Source of the DNA: Thermodesulfovibrionia bacterium
GTDB lineage: Bacteria > Nitrospirota > Thermodesulfovibrionia > UBA6902
Reading direction: 5' to 3'
DNA length: 46,844 nucleotides
Assembly (NCBI GenBank): GCA_020053105.1
Contig: JAGVNU010000124.1
Coordinates: 1-46,844, forward strand
Below the pieces are notes generated by a model. The model was not told the origin of the DNA. It ran no database searches and was given only the letters and a program-made list of their open reading frames with translations. Of the stretch, positions 32,081 through 41,061 are shown in pieces (within the stretch, counting starts at the first letter, position 1; every line of letters begins with the position of its first letter). The position numbers and the translations under genes are program-made.

Positions 32081-32833
32081 TCATGAGATACTCATCCCCC
32101 CGTCAACGGATATGGCCTGTCCGGTTATGTATTCCGCATTGCCTGAAGCGAGAAATACCACAAGCTTTGCGATATCAGCGGGCTCGCCGAACCTTGCTGC
32201 AGGGATCCTTTCAAGGATTTTGTCGCCGGCCCTTTTCCTGACGCGGCTGCTCATGTCTGTAACTATCATTCCAGGGAGCACGGCATTTACCTGTATCCCC
32301 TTGGGTGCGAGTTCAACGGCGCAGGCTGTTGTAAAGGAAATCAGACCGCCTTTTGCAGAGGCATAGTTGGTCTGGCCGCGCCCGCCGCGGATTGCCCCTA
32401 TGGAGGATATATTGATTATCTTTCCTGAATGATTGGCCATCATGATTTCAGCCGCCTGCTGAGTGCAGAGAAAGGCGCCCCTGAGATTGGTATCAAGCAC
32501 CTTGTCCCATTCGGAAAGCTCCATTGCGAGCAGCAGGTTGTCTTTTATGACCCCGGCATTGTTGACGAGGATATCGATTGTCCTGTATTTGTCCCGGATA
32601 AAGCTGAAGAGGGCTTTCACTTCTTCAGGTTTTGAGACATCGGCCTGGAATATCTCCGCCTCATGACCGGAGTCAGTGATTGCCTCCCTCACTTCATCTG
32701 CCTTTTCCTTTGCCCTGTTGTAATTGATTATCACCCGCGCCCCGGCCTGGCCGAGCTGAATGGCGGTCTCCCGTCCGATCCCCCTGGAGGCGCCGGTAAT
32801 AAGGGCGACTTTGTTCGATAGATCTATATTCAT
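32081..32833 (-). CDS. FabG-like 3-oxoacyl-ACP reductase
   Basis: A 250-aa short-chain dehydrogenase. NADPH motif TGASRGIG is at 13-20, NNAG at 91-94, and the catalytic triad is S144, Y157, K161 in NYASAKGG. It reduces the 3-keto group formed by the ketosynthases. It lies 9 bp after the ketosynthase at 32843 and 76 bp before the dehydratase, in one operon. Since no other FAS-II genes (fabD, acpP, fabH) are nearby, it probably serves a dedicated pathway rather than general fatty acid synthesis. Confidence 0.93.
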   Translation of the reverse strand: MNIDLSNKVALITGASRGIGRETAIQLGQAGARVIINYNRAKEKADEVREAITDSGHEAEIFQADVSKPEEVKALFSFIRDKYRTIDILVNNAGVIKDNLLLAMELSEWDKVLDTNLRGAFLCTQQAAEIMMANHSGKIINISSIGAIRGGRGQTNYASAKGGLISFTTACAVELAPKGIQVNAVLPGMIVTDMSSRVRKRAGDKILERIPAARFGEPADIAKLVVFLASGNAEYITGQAISVDGGMSIS

Positions 32834-32842
32834 TTGTTCTCC

Positions 32843-34168
32843 TTATATATACTTCTTCACTACAATCGATGCGTTCTGGCCCCCGAAGCCGAATGAGTTT
32901 GAAATAGCTGCCCGGACGGTCCTCTGCTTTTTAACATTCGCCACATAATCAAGGTCGCACTTCGGGTCTTTATTTTTCAGATTAATGGTAGGATGAAGTT
33001 CGTTCCTCTTGACACTGAGCGCGGTAAACACGAATTCGGGCCCGCCGGATGCTGCCAGTAAATGGCCTATTAAAGACTTGCTTGAGTTTATGGATATGTT
33101 CAGCGCGTGTTCTTTAAATACTTTCTTAATCGCCAGAGTCTCCGCTGTATCATTGAGCTTGGTGCTGGTGCCGTGGGCGTTGATGTAGTCGATCTGGTCA
33201 ATTCCTATATCTGCGTCTTTCAAGGCATTCAGCATCGAATGTTCAGCGCCTGTGCCGTGAGGGTCCGGGGCCGTAACCTTGTAAGCGTCCATTGTTGAGC
33301 CGTAGCCCGCGACTTCAGCGTATATCTTTGCCCCTCTTTTTACAGCGTGTGATTCTTCTTCAAGGATTACTATACCCGCTCCCTCCCCCATTACGAGTCC
33401 CGACCTCTTCCTGTCAAAGGGCCTGCATATTTCGGATGGGGCGTCAGTAGATATCGAGGCGGCGCTTAACAGAACGAAGAACACAAGGCCAACGGGATTA
33501 ATCATCGAATCCGCTCCGCCCGCAACGATCATGTCCGCGTCTCCACGGCTGACAGCCCTGTAGGCTGTTCCAATGGCCTGTGACGCTGAGGCACAGGCGG
33601 TGGTAATAGTTGCATTGTATCCATTTAAGCCGAACCTCTCTGCTATAAGAGAAGCAGGTCTGTTGGAATTGTTTTTAATTAGTGATGCGCTGTGAACTTC
33701 CTTATATCCTTGTCCGAATTTCAGATAGTCGAATTCACCCTTTTCATTTATCCATCGATGAACATCCTCAAGCCTGTTTATCCCAAGTCCCGCGGCCATG
33801 ACAACGCCGCAGCGGTTGCTGGTGTTCATACGTAGATGCACGGCGCGTCGTGTCCCTGCAGGCGTGTGCGTATCATTGAATATTAATTCCGCATCTTTCA
33901 GTGCGGATTGTGCGGCCCAGAGGGCAAAAAGAGTTCTCCTCTCACCTTCGTTTGCTGCATCCCGGCTGAATTCATCCTGTATTTTATTCCAGTCTGCTTC
34001 GGTTACACTACCTACGGCCTGCACAGGTGATTTCTCAGTATTCGGGAGAGAGAGCTTTCTGATGCCGGATATTCCGCTGAGCGCTTTGCTCCAGTTTTCC
34101 TCTACGTCAAGCCCCAGTGAAGTCGCCATTCCAAGGCCGGTAATTACAACTCTGCGTTTATTGATCAT
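32843..34168 (-). CDS. FabF-type ketosynthase (active KSalpha)
   Basis: A 441-aa 3-oxoacyl-ACP synthase with a complete Cys-His-His triad: C192 in ITTACASASQAIG, H332 in INAHGTSTKLND and H369 in SLIGHLLAAS. It extends acyl-ACP by condensation with malonyl-ACP. It is the first gene of the minus-strand chain KS-FabG-dehydratase-KSbeta-acyltransferase and continues without large gaps toward lpxB. This arrangement resembles aryl-polyene or other special acyl-chain clusters. No acyl carrier protein gene lies in this stretch, so one must come from elsewhere. Confidence 0.93.
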   Translation of the reverse strand: MINKRRVVITGLGMATSLGLDVEENWSKALSGISGIRKLSLPNTEKSPVQAVGSVTEADWNKIQDEFSRDAANEGERRTLFALWAAQSALKDAELIFNDTHTPAGTRRAVHLRMNTSNRCGVVMAAGLGINRLEDVHRWINEKGEFDYLKFGQGYKEVHSASLIKNNSNRPASLIAERFGLNGYNATITTACASASQAIGTAYRAVSRGDADMIVAGGADSMINPVGLVFFVLLSAASISTDAPSEICRPFDRKRSGLVMGEGAGIVILEEESHAVKRGAKIYAEVAGYGSTMDAYKVTAPDPHGTGAEHSMLNALKDADIGIDQIDYINAHGTSTKLNDTAETLAIKKVFKEHALNISINSSKSLIGHLLAASGGPEFVFTALSVKRNELHPTINLKNKDPKCDLDYVANVKKQRTVRAAISNSFGFGGQNASIVVKKYI

Positions 34169-34323
34169 ATAGATAGGGTTTCCAGGTGATAAATTTTGTC
34201 ATTAAAGGATACAAAAAACATTGATATAGTTCAACTGTTCTTTGGATTTTCTTAAAACAAAAAATGGATGACTCCGGTCCCTGACGCTGATCAATAATCC
34301 GGTAAATTAGGGGCCATCCCTCC

Positions 34324-34351
34324 TAAAGTTTTACCTTGCCTTATCCGAATA
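34324..34351 (+). promoter_or_regulatory. Possible sigma-28 (FliA) promoter for the chemoreceptor operon
   Basis: TAAAGTTT (34324-34331) is an exact match to the flagellar -35 consensus. After 12 bp comes TCCGAATA (34344-34351), which matches GCCGATAA in five of eight positions, one base further away than ideal. Chemoreceptor genes are often FliA-dependent, which supports the idea. Confidence 0.4.
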
Positions 34352-34450
34352 AATACATAGACGAACTATAATCTTAATGCAATTACTATAAGACTATCGT
34401 TTACTGACGTTTACCTGTATAAATAAATAACAAGAAGGATGGTGCAAGTC

Positions 34451-35119
34451 ATGAAAACAATAAACCTCAAAGCGGCTATCTTAATTTTACTGATTATTCC
34501 GGCCTTTCTGATTGTGCCGGCAGTGGGTTCAGCCGCTGCAAAGCCCAGGCCTGTCAAAGGCCTCATGGAAATGTTTGACACGTTCAACGGTCTAGAGGAG
34601 GAGTTCAGGGAAGAAAACTGGGAAGAGGCCGAAGAAATCGCAACTAAAATAGAGTCGGATTATAAAACACTGGTCAATGATCTGAAGGGGACGGTTGATG
34701 GGAAACTCGTACATAAGTTCGGCTTTTTAATCGGGAGTTTCAAAAAACAGCTTGAAAAAAAGGATGCTGAATTACTTGAAAAGCCATATATGAATCTCCA
34801 GGAACTGTTCGTGGATATAATGTCTTATTTCGACTACCCCCATCCGCCGGTCTTTGTGATAATAAACCTTTACCTGAATGAAGCGGAAGAGTATCTCGAA
34901 AAGGGCATGTTTAAGCATGTGGCAGAAGAGATGGAAGAAATCCACCATTTTAAAGACAGGGCTGTCGCAGATGCCAAATCTTACGGTAAAGATTCAGCAA
35001 AGCTGGAAGAATTATTCGGGTTGGCTGAAAAAGTTGAGGATATGTCAGCGAAGGGTGACAAGGAAGGTCTGGAAAAGACCCTTGGGAACGCGTGCGATAT
35101 TATGAAAGAGCTTATGTAA
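34451..35119 (+). CDS. Exported helical protein, partner of the chemoreceptor
   Basis: A 222-aa protein I do not recognise. The signal peptide covers about 1-28 (MKTINLK, hydrophobic core, then VGSAAA). The mature protein is highly charged and helical, with amphipathic repeats such as [20 protein letters not shown] and [21 protein letters not shown], suggesting a periplasmic four-helix bundle. There are no heme-binding CxxCH motifs. The ATG at 34451 is chosen because it starts a normal signal peptide; an in-frame ATG at 34439 abuts AAGAAGG directly. It lies 13 bp before the chemoreceptor and may deliver or detect a ligand for it. Confidence 0.7.
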   Translation: MKTINLKAAILILLIIPAFLIVPAVGSAAAKPRPVKGLMEMFDTFNGLEEEFREENWEEAEEIATKIESDYKTLVNDLKGTVDGKLVHKFGFLIGSFKKQLEKKDAELLEKPYMNLQELFVDIMSYFDYPHPPVFVIINLYLNEAEEYLEKGMFKHVAEEMEEIHHFKDRAVADAKSYGKDSAKLEELFGLAEKVEDMSAKGDKEGLEKTLGNACDIMKELM

Positions 35120-35132
35120 TAGGGAGAATGTG

Positions 35133-37145
35133 ATGAAGTTACGGACAAAGTTTGTCATATCGATAGCGGTGAGTGTGTTCGTTCCAGTGCTTGTTATCTC
35201 TCTGTTCAGCTACTATTCGCTCCGGCGTGACATTATTAATTTTGAAGGGCACCGACTTAAAAGTATCTCCTCCAATGCTCTTTATAAGGTCGATCAGATG
35301 CTTGACTCCAAGAAAAACGAGCTCGCCGTATTTTCATCAATTGACACTATAAAATCCTCTCTTGAATATGATATCTATGATCAGGCATTTGATCTTTTAT
35401 CCGGATTTGTTGCCAACTTCCCGGGTTATCAAAAGATTGACCTGATAAATAAATCAGGCATGGTTGTATCCAGTTCTGATCAAGGCCGGATAAAGACAAT
35501 GGCCGGCTTTCTTTCCATAGCAAAAAATCAGGCGGTGATATCAAAACCCGATTTCAGTCCGTCCGGCAGCAAATACTTTATTAATATTGCTGTCCCTGTT
35601 TATCAGGAGAATTCCCAGGCGGGACTTGTCGTTGCATCATATGACATGAAAAATATCTTTGAGGAAATAGATCTTGTCGAAGTAGCAAAGGAAAAAAATG
35701 ACGCAGCCACCGGACACATCATGATAGTGACAGAGGATGGCATGCCCATATACGCTCCACGGGATAAAAGGGACTCTGCGGGGAATATTCTTACTGAAAG
35801 CTTCACAGAAAAAACGATGGTATCCATGAAGAGCGCTATATCAAAACAAACCGGTTTTGTTATCGAGGAGTATGCATCCGGGGAGAAAGTCCTCTCAGGG
35901 TATGACTTCCTCGACGGGAATTTGAAAATGGCGGCGATATCATTAAATAAGATGGATGCGGTACTTTCTGAAATAACAGTGCTGCTGCAAAGGATTACAA
36001 TGATCGCCATTGCATTTATTGTAATTAGTATCATTGCGGCAATAATGATTGCCGAAAGATTCATAAGGCCGTTAACACGGGTAGTATCAAGCCTTCAGGA
36101 CATTGCCGAAGGAGGGGGAGACCTGACGGTCCGGCTTAATTTAAACTCATCTGATGAAATCGGAGAACTTTCGAAGGCGTTCAATGTCTTCTGCGATAAG
36201 ATCCATGATATGGTGGTCCGTATTGCGAAAACTTCTAAAAGTATAAAAGATTCTTCGAGCAGCCTGATATCAATAGCCGAGAGTGTCAGCGTTGACGCCA
36301 AGGCACAGGCATCAAAAATATCCGAAACGTCAATTGCTGTTCACCAGATAGCCTCATCCGTTGATGACGTCGCCAAAAATGCAACTACATCCGCAGATGC
36401 CGCGCGCGAGGTAAGCAGTAAGGTGGACGATGGCAATCATACTATTGAAATGACGGCTTCCGGCATGACGAATATCGCGGGCCGGGTGAAAGACAGCTTT
36501 AAGGAAGTAGAGAGTCTGGGCAATAAAGTCGAAGAAATCGGCGGAATCGTATCTATTATTAATGAGGTTGCAGACCAGACAAACCTTCTTGCTCTAAACG
36601 CAGCCATCGAGGCGGCGCGGGCAGGCGAGCAGGGCAGGGGATTTGCGGTCGTTGCAGATGAGGTTAGAAAGCTTGCAGAGCGTACGAGCAGTTCGACCCA
36701 GGAGATTATCCGGGTGATACGGGACATTCAGACTGAAACATCAAAATCAGTATCAGGTATGAAGGAAGTCGTTAAGGAAGTTGATGAAGGTATGCATCTC
36801 GTTGAAAAGGCAAAGGATGCGCTGAACGCCATTTCAAAGACTGCAGAGAAGGGCGCGGAAATGGCGGAGATGATTGCCTCCTCTGCCGAGGAACAGTCTC
36901 ATTCTACAGGCCAGATATCAGAAAGTATGCAAGAGGTTTCCGCCATATCAAAAGAAACCGACACATCTTCAGATCAAATGAAAGATGCATCAATAAAGCT
37001 TTTAAATCTTGCGAAGGAACTTGATCATATGCTGAGTGTCTTTAAAACTTCCGACAGCATGTACAGCAAGACAGATAATCTGACGCACGCAGGGGGACCC
37101 AATATCAAACCTCTTGCAGGCAAATCTGTAATGTTGGGCAGTTAA
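35133..37145 (+). CDS. Methyl-accepting chemotaxis protein
   Basis: A 670-aa transmembrane chemoreceptor. TM1 is about residues 7-29, then a periplasmic sensor of dCACHE size (about 30-285), TM2 (about 287-308), a HAMP domain, and the long cytoplasmic coiled coil. The hairpin tip that binds CheA/CheW is present: [20 protein letters not shown] followed by [20 protein letters not shown]. Methylation-type Glu/Gln pairs flank it. The ATG at 35133 is better spaced from AGGGAGA than the GTG at 35130. The ligand is unknown; the preceding exported protein and the following hemerythrin suggest oxygen or a small periplasmic molecule. Confidence 0.95.
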   Translation: MKLRTKFVISIAVSVFVPVLVISLFSYYSLRRDIINFEGHRLKSISSNALYKVDQMLDSKKNELAVFSSIDTIKSSLEYDIYDQAFDLLSGFVANFPGYQKIDLINKSGMVVSSSDQGRIKTMAGFLSIAKNQAVISKPDFSPSGSKYFINIAVPVYQENSQAGLVVASYDMKNIFEEIDLVEVAKEKNDAATGHIMIVTEDGMPIYAPRDKRDSAGNILTESFTEKTMVSMKSAISKQTGFVIEEYASGEKVLSGYDFLDGNLKMAAISLNKMDAVLSEITVLLQRITMIAIAFIVISIIAAIMIAERFIRPLTRVVSSLQDIAEGGGDLTVRLNLNSSDEIGELSKAFNVFCDKIHDMVVRIAKTSKSIKDSSSSLISIAESVSVDAKAQASKISETSIAVHQIASSVDDVAKNATTSADAAREVSSKVDDGNHTIEMTASGMTNIAGRVKDSFKEVESLGNKVEEIGGIVSIINEVADQTNLLALNAAIEAARAGEQGRGFAVVADEVRKLAERTSSSTQEIIRVIRDIQTETSKSVSGMKEVVKEVDEGMHLVEKAKDALNAISKTAEKGAEMAEMIASSAEEQSHSTGQISESMQEVSAISKETDTSSDQMKDASIKLLNLAKELDHMLSVFKTSDSMYSKTDNLTHAGGPNIKPLAGKSVMLGS

Positions 37146-37302
37146 CCTCCTGTCTCGATACAAAAAATATATCACTGTTCGTAATTCCCCGCCTGTCCCC
37201 TGTTTGTTCATGCAGAAATAAGATATACTGGTCATATAAACATAAGAAATTATTTCATTTCTATCTGTTATGTTAAAAAAAATTCACCGCAAGGAGGACG
37301 GC

Positions 37303-37710
37303 ATGTCATTTATAACATGGGAAGACACAATGAGTGTTAATGTGAAAGAAATCGATGATCAGCACAAAAAACTTATTTCATTGATTAATGAACTTCATGA
37401 ATGGATACAGGCAGGAGAAAAAAAAGACATTTTAGGCGGCGTGCTCGAAGAACTGATTAATTACACTAGATACCATTTCTCAGTGGAGGAGCGCAGGATG
37501 AAACAGTTCAGTTATGTAGGGTACCTGGAACATAAACGCGAACATGATGATTTTACCGGTCAGGTCCTGTTGCTGAAAGAAAAGTATGATAAGGGGACGA
37601 CCGCGCTTTCCAGTGAAGTCAGCTCCTTTTTGAAAGACTGGTTGACAAATCATATCCTTGGGACCGACAAAAAATATACACCTTTCTTTAACAGCAAAGG
37701 TATTATCTGA
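37303..37710 (+). CDS. Bacteriohemerythrin
   Basis: A 135-aa single-domain hemerythrin that binds oxygen (or NO) at a diiron site. All ligands are present: H21 (DDQHKKL), H58, E62 (HFSVEE), H77 and H81 (HKREH), H117 and D122 (HILGTDKKY). The start at 37303 follows AAGGAGGACGGC; a longer frame to 37270 has no ribosome-binding site. It follows the chemoreceptor by about 157 bp and may deliver oxygen or buffer it near the sensor. A close paralogue with identical ligand positions is at 43384-43791. Confidence 0.95.
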   Translation: MSFITWEDTMSVNVKEIDDQHKKLISLINELHEWIQAGEKKDILGGVLEELINYTRYHFSVEERRMKQFSYVGYLEHKREHDDFTGQVLLLKEKYDKGTTALSSEVSSFLKDWLTNHILGTDKKYTPFFNSKGII

Positions 37711-37776
37711 TCATGCCAAAGGGGACATGCCGTCATGCATATTGGGCAAGGAGGAGTTTGTGGATGGTTTAATCAA

Positions 37777-37992
37777 TTATGTAATATTCACCTTACGCCG
37801 TCTGAAACCAATAACGATAAAGTCATCCTTTTCTTTTTCTTCCATCTTTTTCAGTGCAAGATTTAAAAGGACCTTCCTCTTCTCCGGATCTCTACCGGAC
37901 ATTTTTCTGTATCTCTTAATGCCGAGGTTCTCCCGTAACACAAGAAAATCAACAGGGGATATATCTTCGAACTTTGTTTTTCTTATCTTCAT
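37777..37992 (-). CDS. Small basic protein paired with the nucleotidyltransferase
   Basis: A 71-aa basic protein (many Lys and Arg, for example KRYRKMSGRDPEKRKVLLNL and FRRRKVNIT). It overlaps the nucleotidyltransferase stop by 4 bp (ATGA), so the two are translated together. I do not recognise the family. It has no transmembrane segment. It could be an antitoxin, a regulator, or an accessory subunit of the pair; there is no HEPN or obvious HTH motif. Confidence 0.6.
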   Translation of the reverse strand: MKIRKTKFEDISPVDFLVLRENLGIKRYRKMSGRDPEKRKVLLNLALKKMEEKEKDDFIVIGFRRRKVNIT

Positions 37993-38555
37993 TTTCCAGC
38001 CTCTTTTCTGATAGTTGAAAGCTCAACAAGGACATTGTTGTCAGGTTTCGCCGCCTGCCTTTCGAGGTATTGCCAGTCCATTTTTTCTGCATATTTTAGA
38101 ACGAGCAATTCAGCCATCTCGCAATCGACCTCATACTTCCAGTGTTTGCAGGCGTTCAGACGGTCTATTATCAAGTCTTCAATGCCGATTATCCTGCAGT
38201 TGAGCCCATCATCAAACTCAACAATTTCAAGAGGGGAATCTTCCCCTGCCAACGAGGAGGCAGGCACTTCCACTGCCATTTTAAGAGAATCGCTGATCCA
38301 GTACCTTCCTTCTTTTGTAAAACCAATTGACCGTAAAATTCCGTCAAGGGCTTCCCGGTCGGCATATGCCAGATCTATATCAGCTGTAAAATAGACTTCT
38401 CTGGAATAATATGAAAGGGCACACCTCCCTATAATGACCGGTACACTTTTCCCTTCCTCTTCGAGCAGTTTGCTTACCAGAGCTATAGTCAACAACTGTC
38501 TTTTTAAAGGCGATTCAGTATTTCTAATTTTAGAAAGAAATTCCTGTACGTTCAC
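37989..38555 (-). CDS. AbiEii/DUF6036-like nucleotidyltransferase
   Basis: A protein of about 188 aa with a DNA polymerase beta-type nucleotidyltransferase core. The segment VIIGRCALSYYSREVYFTAD followed by IDL resembles the GG-A-x-R-T-DIDL pattern, with the metal-binding aspartates in TADIDLAY; the usual GG is IGR here. A third acidic strand, EIVEFDDG, follows. Relatives include AbiEii toxins, which transfer nucleotides to tRNA ends, and uncharacterised enzymes. The start is unclear: GTG at 38555 or TTG at 38576, neither with a ribosome-binding site. Its downstream neighbour overlaps by 4 bp, as in two-gene toxin-antitoxin or antiphage units, but no known antitoxin is recognised. Confidence 0.65.
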   Translation of the reverse strand: MNVQEFLSKIRNTESPLKRQLLTIALVSKLLEEEGKSVPVIIGRCALSYYSREVYFTADIDLAYADREALDGILRSIGFTKEGRYWISDSLKMAVEVPASSLAGEDSPLEIVEFDDGLNCRIIGIEDLIIDRLNACKHWKYEVDCEMAELLVLKYAEKMDWQYLERQAAKPDNNVLVELSTIRKEAGK

Positions 38556-38686
38556 AATGTTAAATAATAGCAACAATTCAGTGTTACTACAAGCATTATG
38601 TACCGTTCTGTTTTTAAGGGTCTCATAATTGAATAGACACTATTATGAAAATCTCCCCTTACCCCTCTTTTCAATGAGGGAATCAT

Positions 38687-39127
38687 TTAAACCTTGGTCC
38701 CACTGTAGTAATAGAATAAGTTCATAAGGTCTTCTGAATTTACATTGGGCACATGAGCGTAAATAATGCGGTCCATTGAAGCTACGGTTTCTCCGTTCAC
38801 AGTAATCCAGGCCCTGCCGAGAGAGTCCCTTTTTGAGGTGGAGATTATTTCCCCATGTATTTCGGCAGTGAATCCGGGCCTCAGCTTTGGCATTACAGAA
38901 CCATTTTCCACCAGTGACATGACTGCAGACAATTTGAAATCATGGGAATAAATGATCAGCCATCCGAGGAGCTGGGCCATGGCCTCGATATATATTACAC
39001 CCGGAACCAGGGCCTGCTTTTTGAAGTGCTTCCTGAAGAACTCTTCAGAGAGAGTGAATGTCTTGGCGCCGACAATTGATTTGCCTTTTTCGATACTGTC
39101 TATCTTGTCGTAATAAAGAAATCGCAT
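38687..39127 (-). CDS. Second FabZ-like dehydratase
   Basis: A 146-aa hot-dog protein, similar in length and start (MRFLYYDKI) to the dehydratase at 31543-32004. The catalytic pair is kept at the same positions, H34 in FRKHFKKQALVPG and E48 in IYIEAMAQ, although the usual HFP-x2-P loop is changed to HFKKQALVPG. It probably removes water from, or positions, an unusual 3-hydroxyacyl chain. It lies 13 bp downstream of a Cys-less ketosynthase, repeating the KS-dehydratase pairing seen at 30-32 kb. Confidence 0.82.
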   Translation of the reverse strand: MRFLYYDKIDSIEKGKSIVGAKTFTLSEEFFRKHFKKQALVPGVIYIEAMAQLLGWLIIYSHDFKLSAVMSLVENGSVMPKLRPGFTAEIHGEIISTSKRDSLGRAWITVNGETVASMDRIIYAHVPNVNSEDLMNLFYYYSGTKV

Positions 39128-39140
39128 TCAGTTTTTATTA

Positions 39141-40418
39141 TTACACAGCTTCAATTATTAAAGAGGCGCACTGTCCTTCATAGCTCCGGGAATTTATCAG
39201 TATCCTCCGGGGACTCGCTTTGACCGGCCTTCCACTGACAAGCCTGAATTTAATACCTTCATCCTGGGGCACAGAACCATAAACTGCCGGGATTATACCA
39301 TGCTGAAGGATGTAAATTCCCAGTATCACATCTGCCGCCGCTGCTCCGGCAAGCATGTGTCCCAGCGCCCCTTTTGAAGAAAACACATCGACTTTATCAA
39401 CGCAGCCTGAGAACGTATGGTGGATTGCTTCCATTTCATGTTTGTCTCCCATATACGTGCCGTCACCATGAGCAATAATTAAATCAATGTCAGAAGGCCC
39501 GATATTCGCCCTGGCAAGGGCCTGTTCCATGGCGAGTGAAATGGCATTGGCAGTTGGACATTGGGAGTCCTCGCTGACTTCAAAGGAAACGCCGTAACCG
39601 GCAACAGCTGCCAATGAGGGGACGCCTCTTTGTTCGGCAGTGGACTGCAATTCAAGAGATATGATCCCGCAGCCTTCACCGAGAACTGTTCCTCTTCTGT
39701 CCTTGCCGAAGGGGATGCATCCGACTTCATGATTATTGCCTGAAGTATTTAATGTCCCGGACCACAAAGCACGGGAGATACTCAGGGGGGAAACCTTTTC
39801 ACTAACACCTCCTGCAAGCACAGCTTTTGCATTTCCAGATATGACGCTATTGTACGCTTCTATGATGCTATGGAGCCCGGAATCGGCATGAGGACAAAAG
39901 GTCGTGTTATCCCCCTTTATTCCTAGATCAATGGCCACCTGGCAGAAGTTAATATTATTCAGCATGGAAAGGGGCCACAGGGGGTGGATCTGTTGATAGG
40001 CGCCTGAAAAGAATTTATCATAGTCGAGAAGGCCCTCTTCATCCATGGACTGCACGACTGCGGGGGTCAGGTCCTCAATATTGTAATCAACCATCCCCAT
40101 CCCTGCAAAAAATCCGATGTCTTCAGGTGTAATGTCACCGCTGTCGAGGCGGGACTGCCTGAATGCGTCACGGCTGCTTTTCATAAGCATATAAGAATGC
40201 TTATCCATAATCCGGGAATCTCTCGGATGAATGCCAAGTTCTGAAGGTCCCAATCCGTGGACCTGTGCAGCCGAACCGCAGTCAAACCCCTGTGTATCGA
40301 AACCGTCTATTTGATGAATACCGCATTTTCCTGCAAGCAGGGCCTCCCACGTCTCCGGGGCGCCTGGCCCGAGAGAGGATACCAGTCCTGCGCCTGAAAT
40401 GACAACTCTGTTATTCAT
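39141..40418 (-). CDS. Second Cys-less ketosynthase (Ala178), chain-length-factor type
   Basis: A 425-aa KAS-family protein. Aligning KGDNTTFCPHADSGLHSI with RGPSISIATACTSGVHNI of FabF puts A178 at the nucleophile position; the nearby C175 is three residues out of register. The histidines H317 (IAHGDGTYMGD) and H354 (GALGHMLAG) are kept, so it may decarboxylate malonyl-ACP or serve as a length-determining partner. The ATG at 40418 matches the family start MNNRVVISGAGLVSSLG; the upstream TTG extension has no support. It is about 5 kb from the main cluster, separated by signalling genes. Confidence 0.83.
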   Translation of the reverse strand: MNNRVVISGAGLVSSLGPGAPETWEALLAGKCGIHQIDGFDTQGFDCGSAAQVHGLGPSELGIHPRDSRIMDKHSYMLMKSSRDAFRQSRLDSGDITPEDIGFFAGMGMVDYNIEDLTPAVVQSMDEEGLLDYDKFFSGAYQQIHPLWPLSMLNNINFCQVAIDLGIKGDNTTFCPHADSGLHSIIEAYNSVISGNAKAVLAGGVSEKVSPLSISRALWSGTLNTSGNNHEVGCIPFGKDRRGTVLGEGCGIISLELQSTAEQRGVPSLAAVAGYGVSFEVSEDSQCPTANAISLAMEQALARANIGPSDIDLIIAHGDGTYMGDKHEMEAIHHTFSGCVDKVDVFSSKGALGHMLAGAAAADVILGIYILQHGIIPAVYGSVPQDEGIKFRLVSGRPVKASPRRILINSRSYEGQCASLIIEAV

Positions 40419-40623
40419 GATTACAAGATGATACAGGATGCAGGATGCCCGTTGCAACAGTCTGATAAAAGCAGGAGGCTCCTGTCAGAAATGTCAGTAT
40501 ATTTTGGCCGGGGGAAATGATACACTCGTTCCACTCTTGGTTTTGTTTGATCCGTTTATAAAGGAGGTGAATAAGGGGCAATCGCAGCAAACAATAAAAA
40601 TAATAACCGGATAGGAGGAAGAA

Positions 40624-40929
40624 ATGAAAAGCGGAATGTTGAAAGGGATTTGCAGGACACTGTTAGTCGCATTTGTATTAAGTTTGGTTGTAAGCAGTGC
40701 ATCAATCGCGGGAGAGCAGGATGTGAAAGGAAAAGTCGACATCAATCAGGCCACAGCCCAGGAACTGTCAAAACTGCCCGGTATAGGTAAAAAGAAGGCG
40801 GAGGCCATTGTCGCTTACAGGGATGAAAAAGGCAATTTCAGCAGTGTGGAGGATTTATTAAAGATCGAGGGGATAGGCAAGAAAACTCTGGAAAAAATCA
40901 GGGGCTCTTTGACTGTGGCAGGGGGATAA
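40624..40929 (+). CDS. ComEA-like exported helix-hairpin-helix protein
   Basis: A 101-aa exported protein. A signal peptide or membrane anchor (1-30, ending ASIAG) is followed by two helix-hairpin-helix motifs: VDINQATAQELSKLPGIGKK and DLLKIEGIGKKTLEKIRG. This is the DNA-binding core of ComEA, which captures double-stranded DNA in the periplasm during natural transformation. The spacer region of long Gram-positive ComEA is absent, as in most Gram-negative forms. GGAGGAAGAA precedes the ATG. No other competence gene is nearby, so the DNA-uptake role is inferred from the family. Confidence 0.85.
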   Translation: MKSGMLKGICRTLLVAFVLSLVVSSASIAGEQDVKGKVDINQATAQELSKLPGIGKKKAEAIVAYRDEKGNFSSVEDLLKIEGIGKKTLEKIRGSLTVAGG

Positions 40930-40975
40930 ACTGCGCTAACCAGGGACAGCGTTTCCCGGGTCAGAGATGGCGTGG

Positions 40976-41007
40976 TTGTAGGGGCGTATTGCAATACGCC
41001 CCTACAA
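40976..41007. repeat. Perfect 32-bp palindrome (GTAGGGGC repeat family)
   Basis: TTGTAGGGGCGTATTG is followed at once by its exact reverse complement CAATACGCCCCTACAA, 16 + 16 bp with no loop. With the preceding GG it shares GGTTGTAGGGGC with the repeat at 24097-24123. Such arrays of GTAGGGGC palindromes are often REP-like dispersed elements. It sits between a plus-strand gene end (40929) and the next plus-strand start (41062), where it could also form a strong transcript hairpin. Confidence 0.75.
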
Positions 41008-41061
41008 TTCTCTTCCCTTGACGTAAGGGATGTTTGACAGCTGTTTCTGTTACTATATCCC

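Noticed and set aside
25384-34168. A complete aryl-polyene cluster
   Set aside because: No acyl carrier protein, aromatic ammonia lyase, thioesterase or CoA ligase was found, so only a partial resemblance is claimed.
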